Assembly: GCF_000756665.1 (NCBI RefSeq)
Contig: NZ_ARXV01000024.1
Span: forward strand, 1-38,254
Source: Alcanivorax nanhaiticus
Lineage (GTDB): Bacteria > Pseudomonadota > Gammaproteobacteria > Pseudomonadales > Alcanivoracaceae
Direction: 5' to 3'
DNA length: 38,254 bases
Shown here: in pieces, positions 22,470-27,295 of the stretch
Layout: each line of letters begins with the position of its first letter
How positions within the stretch are numbered: the first letter of the stretch is position 1
Position numbers and translations under genes: made by a program
Notes under the pieces: generated by a model
Told to the model about the DNA's origin: nothing
What the model saw: only the letters and a program-made list of their open reading frames with translations
The model's database searches: none

Positions 22470-23438
22470 TTAGCGCCACTGGTCACCAAACACATCCTTC
22501 GCAATGCGAAGAATTGCTTCACCTTCTTCCTTGGAAGCGCGGATCAGCAGTGATTGCTCCAACGCATACTTCAGCGTATTCGGAGCCCCCCGGAACTGGA
22601 GGGTGAGCTTTGCCCAGCGAACAAGCGTCCGCGTAGACATCGTGACACCGATATGTCCGTCATCACCGTTCTCGCCCATGAAGAGCTTCCGGATTTCATT
22701 GGCGGTTTTCACCATGCCTTTCCGGAGACCTTCATTGAGAGTGGGCGCGACTCGACCGAGGATGTTCATCTCGGTCGCCTCATCGGCATAGCCGACTTGG
22801 ATAAAGCGATAACGGTCCATGGCAGCGAGGTTCTGCATCATAACGCCCTGGTAGCGACCAGTAGCGTCTCCGGACCCCGTAGAGTTGCCGGTAACCACAA
22901 CCCGAAACATCGGATGAGGCTTGATGATTTCACCGCCATTTTGAGCGATAACCAGAGGCCGACCTTCCAGGACATCATTGAGACCTGCAAGCTCGGCTGG
23001 GTCAGCCAGATCCACCTCGTTGATGAGGAGGATATGACCATGCTTCATGGCTACTGCCAGGGGGCCGTACATGAACTTCATGACGGGAGGTTCACCCGGT
23101 TTCGGCGAGACCAGAGCGTGATGCCCAACCAGGTCCGTCAGCTCCATGCGGCCATTGGCCGTAATTTGCTGGACAGGCCAGAAGAGGCGAGCCGCGATCT
23201 CAGTGATACCGGAGGTTTTACCTGACCCGGTTGGGCCAGTGACGTACAAGGCGTCACCGAAGGGCTTTTTCAAAAAGGCCGTAACCTCACGAATCAGCTC
23301 CTTGCGGAAAACGTAGTGTTCGTCTTTGGAAGGGATAAAGGCATTTTCTGAAGGGGCATAACCGAGCGTTGAAACCTTCTCGGGAACACCTTCCATTGCA
23401 AACGCCTTACGGATTGAGTATTTGACAATCTCAGTCAT
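22470..23438 (-). CDS. cobS: CobS/MoxR-type AAA+ ATPase, 322 aa
   Basis: AAA+ ATPase of the MoxR/CobS group. Walker A is GPTGSGKT (68-75) and Walker B ILLINEVD (about 136-143); VVVTGNSTGSGD (about 185) is in the sensor-1 region. Such ATPases act with VWA proteins, here the CobT-like gene about 6.5 kb downstream, to remodel protein complexes or insert metal. No cobaltochelatase large subunit is present, so cobalamin synthesis is unlikely. First gene of the cobS-216 aa-ssb-bet-exo unit, behind pseudoknot copy G. Start at 23438 follows TTAGGAGTGCTCCC. Confidence 0.87.
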   Translation of the reverse strand: MTEIVKYSIRKAFAMEGVPEKVSTLGYAPSENAFIPSKDEHYVFRKELIREVTAFLKKPFGDALYVTGPTGSGKTSGITEIAARLFWPVQQITANGRMELTDLVGHHALVSPKPGEPPVMKFMYGPLAVAMKHGHILLINEVDLADPAELAGLNDVLEGRPLVIAQNGGEIIKPHPMFRVVVTGNSTGSGDATGRYQGVMMQNLAAMDRYRFIQVGYADEATEMNILGRVAPTLNEGLRKGMVKTANEIRKLFMGENGDDGHIGVTMSTRTLVRWAKLTLQFRGAPNTLKYALEQSLLIRASKEEGEAILRIAKDVFGDQWR

Positions 23439-23518
23439 GGGAGCACTCCTAACTTATAAAATCAGGGCGCACCATGCCCCCACCGGGCTAGTACGCCCCT
23501 GGTGGGGTAAGTTCAATT
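23439..23518 (-). promoter_or_regulatory. 5' leader of cobS
   Basis: GGGGCG and TGCGCCC arms around CCC/GGGG. GGAG-TG-CTCC at the start codon places the ribosome binding site in the first arm. Confidence 0.65.
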
Positions 23519-23570
23519 TGCTGTTTGTTTGGGGAGGCCAGCTACCTCTTTTCACTCTCGCGTGGAGAGC
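23519..23570 (-). ncRNA. Predicted pseudoknot leader RNA element, copy G
   Basis: CTCTC-CACGC-GAGAG, GAGG-TAGCTGG-CCTC, AAACAAACAGCA. No activator box was found within 100 bp upstream. Confidence 0.7.
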
Positions 23571-23624
23571 AAAATCTGCTTACCGATGGTCGGCCATTGG
23601 AAAACAGACTTTGAAGTGGAGACA

Positions 23625-23640
23625 CGACCCCGAAGGGTCG
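23625..23640 (-). terminator. Small terminator-like hairpin
   Basis: CGACCC-TTCG-GGGTCG directly after the stop of the 60-aa gene; no T-run. Confidence 0.4.
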
Positions 23641-23646
23641 CGCTCC

Positions 23647-23829
23647 TCAAGAAAAAGCTACAACACTGTCGTTTGCGCCGATCAGTTGGTTCCGCTTCGC
23701 CCAAATAGTGATAGCTCGCTGTGCGTCATGCACACTGCAAAACTCTCTCGGGTTTATCGGATACTCCCGACCGTCATCAAGGTACAGTTTTTCAGTAGCT
23801 TCATCGTAAACGTGATACACACCTTCCAT
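23647..23829 (-). CDS. Hypothetical protein, 60 aa
   Basis: Not recognised. Small protein starting MEGVYHVYDEATEKLYLDDG, with two predicted beta strands and a helix (SVHDAQRAITIWAKR). Start at 23829 follows GAGGAAACTAAG. Last of three small genes in the unit from 24534. Confidence 0.6.
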   Translation of the reverse strand: MEGVYHVYDEATEKLYLDDGREYPINPREFCSVHDAQRAITIWAKRNQLIGANDSVVAFS

Positions 23830-23945
23830 CTTAGTTTCCTCTCGGCCCACCCACCGAACAACACTCCCTGAATGCTGTTTGGAGGATGGGCCAAAAGGCC
23901 CAAGACGTAGTGATGAGGGAGAGGGTTACCCCCCTCCCCTAAGCG
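23830..23945 (-). promoter_or_regulatory. Intergenic leader
   Basis: TTGGGCC-TTTT-GGCCCA forms a stem here; no large two-tier hairpin like the others was confirmed. Confidence 0.4.
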
Positions 23946-24041
23946 TTAGAATCCCAGGTTACGAGCAATGGCGCGGAAGGGCTTAGCCACATACCAGCCA
24001 GAGATAACGCAAGCTGCGAAAACAAGTTCAATACCAAACAT
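23946..24041 (-). CDS. Very small membrane protein, 31 aa
   Basis: ATG at 24041 follows AGGAGCATCACT; TAA at 23946. The product begins MFGIELVFAACVISGWYVA, a single transmembrane helix followed by a basic tail (KPFRAIARNLGF). It lies between the 129-aa membrane protein gene and the 60-aa gene, with a full structured leader of its own. That a dedicated leader exists supports real translation. Function unknown. Confidence 0.6.
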   Translation of the reverse strand: MFGIELVFAACVISGWYVAKPFRAIARNLGF

Positions 24042-24144
24042 AGTGATGCTCCTAGATATAGCGAAAGGGGCAACACCCCCACCGGGGGAAGTCGCCCCCA
24101 GATGGGTTAAGTAAGGAATGTGAATCGCTAGGCGATCCGGTTAG
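24042..24144 (-). promoter_or_regulatory. Intergenic leader with two-tier hairpin
   Basis: GGGGCGAC and GTTGCCCC arms around CCCCC/GGGGG, then the ribosome binding site of the 31-aa gene. Confidence 0.65.
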
Positions 24145-24534
24145 TTACCACACAAGGACTTTGCCCTTGCGCAGATAGGTTGGAATGTCATAGACAGACC
24201 AATCCACCTCTGACTCATCGCGTTTCGGCATCTGAGTCGGAGACTGCTCAACCTCTTCAGCCTTTACAGACTCGAAGGAAGAAGCTGGTTGCTCGATGAC
24301 GGCCTCTTCAGACCGTGCTGTAGATTGCGCTTTGGCGAGACGCATGGCTTTGAAATTTTCGACGGCTGCATTCAGAGAATGAAACGTCGGCACAAAGACA
24401 CGGTTAACCGCAAAGACAATACCTCGATGCGTCTGCTGGCTCAGATAAACGAAAGACCGGGCAAAAGCCCAAGCTCCGAATCCGATGATGCCAACAACAA
24501 CAGCGAGAGCTACAACAAATAGAAGGAATTGCAT
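24145..24534 (-). CDS. Hypothetical single-pass membrane protein, 129 aa
   Basis: An N-terminal transmembrane helix (about residues 3-28, FLLFVVALAVVVGIIGFGAW) is followed by an amphipathic region and a Glu/Ser/Ala-rich polar linker. A conserved-looking tail (DWSVYDIPTYLRKGK) ends the protein. Probable topology: anchored in the inner membrane with a cytoplasmic tail. First gene of a unit with an activator box at 24734-24746. Start at 24534 follows TCAGGAGTCATCACC. Family not recognised. Confidence 0.7.
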   Translation of the reverse strand: MQFLLFVVALAVVVGIIGFGAWAFARSFVYLSQQTHRGIVFAVNRVFVPTFHSLNAAVENFKAMRLAKAQSTARSEEAVIEQPASSFESVKAEEVEQSPTQMPKRDESEVDWSVYDIPTYLRKGKVLVW

Positions 24535-24635
24535 GGTGATGACTCCTGATTAGATCGGGAGCACCACCCGAACCGGGAGTGCTCCCGGTGAGGGAAGGTT
24601 GTGATACCTGCGCCATACGGCGGACATTTTTAAAT
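24535..24635 (-). promoter_or_regulatory. 5' leader with two hairpins
   Basis: GGGAGCAC (24557-24564) and GTGCTCCC (24579-24586) form a perfect 8-bp stem. In an alternative fold CTCC pairs with the GGAG of the ribosome binding site, so the two structures could compete. Confidence 0.7.
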
Positions 24636-24685
24636 TGCTGTTTGTTTGTAAAGGCCAGCTACCTTATCTAGTCGCCAAGCGACTA
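24636..24685 (-). ncRNA. Predicted pseudoknot leader RNA element, copy H
   Basis: Stem 2 is AAGG-TAGCTGG-CCTT and the first hairpin is TAGTCGC/GCGACTA. Both differ from the common form with pairing kept; the loop and AAACAAACAGCA tail are unchanged. Confidence 0.7.
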
Positions 24686-24694
24686 AGAGATTTC

Positions 24695-24746
24695 ACTATA
24701 CCCCAAATTTATTTGGGGTAAAACGCTGTTTCTGTCCATTTTGGGC
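24695..24746 (-). promoter_or_regulatory. Activator box and -10
   Basis: Degenerate box GTCC-N5-GGGC at 24734-24746; -10 TATAGT at 24700-24695, 33 bp downstream on the minus strand. An extra palindrome CCCCAAAT/ATTTGGGG lies between them. The same box could also serve the plus-strand gene at 24830, but no good plus-strand -10 was seen. Confidence 0.55.
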
Positions 24747-24829
24747 GCAAAGCGAGTTCTGGTCGGGCCTCGAATCCTTTTACCCTTTCCCATGCGTTTA
24801 CTAATTGCCCAAACAGACGGAGACATACC

Positions 24830-25561
24830 ATGGCAGAAGCAGCAATAGCACAACCCGAACAAACCCAGCAGTCCCAAGGCGAACGCCAGCCGTACTCCCG
24901 CCCGGTATTTCGCCAGAACCTGAACGTCAACAGCCTTCAGGCCCAGCGCGTTATGGAGCGCAGCTTCGACCGCGTATCCAATGCCCTATTCTCCCTGGAC
25001 GTTATCCTTCGCATCATCGGCGACCAAAAGGAGATCGACCAGGTTGAGGAAATCATCCACGGCCACATCGACAAGGTGTCCGAGGACATGACTAAGGCAA
25101 TGGACCAGCTCCAGAAGGTCATGACCGACAACGGCATCGAAGCCGTTCCCGGCTATAGCGCCCCGGTGAACTACCCCATCGAAATAACCTCACCGCAGGT
25201 CGCCCAGTTTGCACACCTTATCCGAAACCTGGATAAGCTGATGAGCCTGGTCGATACCCTGTGGCTGAACAGCATCCTCTCTAGCCAGCAGCGCTCTGAC
25301 GCTACCTATGAGTGGCAGCAGCGTTTGATTAAGCTCGCTGGCCGGATCATCGGTATGGAAAAACGTGCCCGTATCTCTGCCCATACGAAGGGTAAAGACA
25401 AAGAAGTTGCCGAGGCAGCTCCGGAGCAGGAAACCACCGATCCGGAACTCTCCAGCGAAGCTGACGCGGACCTGGAATCCGAATCCGGCTCCAAAGCCAA
25501 GTCCAAGGCCGCAGGTAAGAAAGCCAAGGCCGAAGAGAAGGCGTCCGACGCTACAGCGTAA
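24830..25561 (+). CDS. DUF1845-like mobile-element protein, 243 aa
   Basis: Residues 20-185 resemble the DUF1845 / PFL_4669-type family that recurs on integrative conjugative elements and large plasmids; assigned from memory of the family pattern. It is largely helical, with RVSNALFSLDVILRIIGDQKEIDQ and a long dimer-like helix. The last 55 residues are an Ala/Lys/Glu-rich, probably disordered tail. One of only two plus-strand genes, and its GC-rich codon choice differs from the small genes nearby. ATG at 24830 follows CGGAGACATACC. A regulatory role is possible but not shown. Confidence 0.6.
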   Translation: MAEAAIAQPEQTQQSQGERQPYSRPVFRQNLNVNSLQAQRVMERSFDRVSNALFSLDVILRIIGDQKEIDQVEEIIHGHIDKVSEDMTKAMDQLQKVMTDNGIEAVPGYSAPVNYPIEITSPQVAQFAHLIRNLDKLMSLVDTLWLNSILSSQQRSDATYEWQQRLIKLAGRIIGMEKRARISAHTKGKDKEVAEAAPEQETTDPELSSEADADLESESGSKAKSKAAGKKAKAEEKASDATA

Positions 25562-25588
25562 GCAGGAATCCCAACCGATCCTTGCGTT

Positions 25589-25613
25589 CCCCTCCCAGTG
25601 AGGGGTTTTTTTT
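25589..25613 (+). terminator. Rho-independent terminator
   Basis: CCCCTC and GAGGGG arms followed by eight T, after the DUF1845-like gene. Confidence 0.9.
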
Positions 25614-25632
25614 GCCTGTTTCTTCTATTCTC

Positions 25633-25671
25633 ACGGTTGCATTTTTTGATGCAGTGGTAATATGGAAGCAT
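25633..25671 (+). promoter_or_regulatory. Probable promoter of the lipoprotein gene
   Basis: An extended -10 TGGTAATAT is preceded by a TTGCAT-like -35 with a short 15-bp spacer, between the terminator and the lipoprotein gene. Confidence 0.45.
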
Positions 25672-25705
25672 CAATAGAGATTTATTGGAACAACGGAGCA
25701 ACACC

Positions 25706-26560
25706 ATGAAAAAACTACTTACTCTCGCAACCCTGCTGACTACCGCTTCTCTGTTCGGCTGCGCATCCACCAGCACTGCGCCTGTGACGTACATGGAGAA
25801 CCATAGCGAGGCGTACAACATCGCACACGCAGGCGGCTTGGTCTCCGATATTCAGGACACGAAGGTTCCTGCTGACAAGGTGGGCTCTATCACTGAGTCC
25901 ATGCTGAAGGTCGGGTTTGTTGGTGCTGGTTATGTCAACCCGCAGCTTGGTATGACGAACTGGCAAACCGCTGGCGTCAACCTGCTGGACGAAATGCTGC
26001 AACCCGATTCCCACGGTGCGCGGAACAGTCTTATGGCCTGGATGCCGCTGTCCGAAGCGGGCTCTACTGAGGATGCTCAGACTCGCCTTCTTTCACATGT
26101 GAAAGTTTCTATCGCTGCGGCCATGGACGAGGTAGGCGCATCCTACGAAACCATCTTCGACAAGGATGGCAAGCTGGTTATCCAGTTCATCAAAAGTGAG
26201 TGGAATTGTCCCGAATACGTCAGCGGCAAAACCGAACTGGATGACCTGTGCCGCGTTCGCGCCCAAATCTTCGAGCCGCGTAAAGCCGCCTCACCGGCAT
26301 TCATCGCTGGCACTCAAGAGCAGCGCTACATCTTCTCGTCCGGGCATGGCCGCAAGTACCAGAGCCTGAACCTGCTCATTAGCGACAACAGCACCGTTCC
26401 TGAAGACGAGGTGTACGCGACTATCAGCAAAAACCTGCCGGAATGGACGTACCTATACTTTGCTCCTGGAAAGGTAAGCATGGACAACGGAGAGACAATT
26501 GACTTCCCCTACATCCTGAACAACGGCGAAGCCAAAGTGTTTGTCATTCCTGAAGCGTAA
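25706..26560 (+). CDS. Lipoprotein of unknown function, 284 aa
   Basis: The N-terminus is a lipoprotein signal: MKKLLTLATLLTTASLFGC with lipobox LFGC and Cys19 as the lipidated residue. The next residues ASTST give no Asp at +2, so outer-membrane sorting is expected. The rest is a mixed alpha/beta domain with two later Cys that may form a disulfide. Start at 25706 follows CGGAGCAACACC; a longer frame to 25685 is unlikely. Position beside transfer genes would fit exclusion or envelope modification, but nothing identifies it. One copy of the 16-bp palindrome lies inside the coding region. Confidence 0.75.
   Translation: MKKLLTLATLLTTASLFGCASTSTAPVTYMENHSEAYNIAHAGGLVSDIQDTKVPADKVGSITESMLKVGFVGAGYVNPQLGMTNWQTAGVNLLDEMLQPDSHGARNSLMAWMPLSEAGSTEDAQTRLLSHVKVSIAAAMDEVGASYETIFDKDGKLVIQFIKSEWNCPEYVSGKTELDDLCRVRAQIFEPRKAASPAFIAGTQEQRYIFSSGHGRKYQSLNLLISDNSTVPEDEVYATISKNLPEWTYLYFAPGKVSMDNGETIDFPYILNNGEAKVFVIPEA
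26090..26105. repeat. 16-bp palindrome CTTTCACATGTGAAAG, copy 2
   Basis: Identical to the copies at 13070 and 38104 but inside the lipoprotein coding sequence, which argues against a simple promoter operator at this copy. Confidence 0.8.
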
Positions 26561-26577
26561 CGGACCTTCTATCTCCA

Positions 26578-26608
26578 CAAAAAGCCCGGATACTCTCCGG
26601 GCTTTTTA
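26578..26608. terminator. Bidirectional rho-independent terminator
   Basis: AGCCCGGA and TCCGGGCT arms with A-run before and T-run after, between convergent genes. It overlaps the last codons/stop of the minus-strand gene at 26606. Confidence 0.9.
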
Positions 26609-27199
26609 TTTCGATAGCGCCAGCCTCATGTAAGTATCAATAAACACTGGATCATTAGACTTGTATCGCATTAACGACGCGAGCATCGCCACAGAATCTT
26701 TCTGAACTGCATCTATGAATGATTTGTGCAGAGAAATATTAAAGATGTCAGAATCTCTCCGTTTCTCCCTGCTCATATTTTTTGCCAATACTATAGTATT
26801 GGTCTCTTTACCCGCAGCCCCCTCTCTAACAATAAAAAAAGATGTTTTGCTTATACGCTCCATCTGCTCGGCAATTTCATACCTATCCCAGAACTGAAAG
26901 CCAATTTCCTCTAAAAACTCACTCCCAAACACATTAATGCTTACTTCATGCGCTCTTTCGTAATATACCTTCGACGCTAACCAAGCTATAAGTATTCTCG
27001 CCATTCCTCCATAAGGGAGTGAGGAGGTTGATATGGCTGACACTGTTACCGATCCGAAACATCCATCGAAACATTCTGTTGTCACTGCCGCAGTGGGCAA
27101 AGGAAAGCAGTCACAGAGAATAGATGGCAAACACCATTTATTTATTGTCTCCTCGCCTCCCTTATCAATATACGCAAATATTCGCTCGCCTTGACTCAT
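26606..27199 (-). CDS. RepA_C-like plasmid replication protein, possibly truncated, 197 aa
   Basis: Residues 60-195 follow the pattern of the RepA_C family (plasmid-encoded RepA): LPYGGMARILIAWLASK, then FGSEFLEEIGF, FNISLHKSFIDAV and DPVFIDTYMRLAL. Family members usually continue about 40 residues past this last segment, while this protein ends KS-stop-like at ALSK, so it may be C-terminally shortened. It is AT-rich compared with flanking genes. Expression appears tied to an activator-type promoter (27233-27283). Either a working initiator or a remnant; its N-terminal part has an unusual Cys-rich stretch. Confidence 0.6.
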   Translation of the reverse strand: MSQGERIFAYIDKGGEETINKWCLPSILCDCFPLPTAAVTTECFDGCFGSVTVSAISTSSLPYGGMARILIAWLASKVYYERAHEVSINVFGSEFLEEIGFQFWDRYEIAEQMERISKTSFFIVREGAAGKETNTIVLAKNMSREKRRDSDIFNISLHKSFIDAVQKDSVAMLASLMRYKSNDPVFIDTYMRLALSK

Positions 27200-27233
27200 A
27201 AAAAAATAGCTCCGTAAAAAATACGGAGCTATT
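27200..27233 (-). terminator. Terminator overlapping the RepA_C gene promoter and RBS
   Basis: AATAGCTCCGT and ACGGAGCTATT arms with seven T end the traN transcript. The second arm holds the GGAG ribosome binding site of the downstream gene, and the first arm overlaps its -10/start site. Confidence 0.85.
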
Positions 27234-27283
27234 ATCTACCACTATGTATTAAGGCTAGGGGTTCACTTTCACCTTTTTAGGGC
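27233..27283 (-). promoter_or_regulatory. Activator box and -10 before the RepA_C-like gene
   Basis: Degenerate box ACCT-N5-GGGC at 27271-27283; -10 TAGATA at 27238-27233, 32 bp downstream. Confidence 0.55.
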
Positions 27284-27295
27284 GCAAAACACATT

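Noticed and set aside
4517..24685. The eight dispersed repeats as a CRISPR array or IS ends
   Set aside because: Copies are kilobases apart, always in the same orientation before genes, with no spacers and no transposase nearby.
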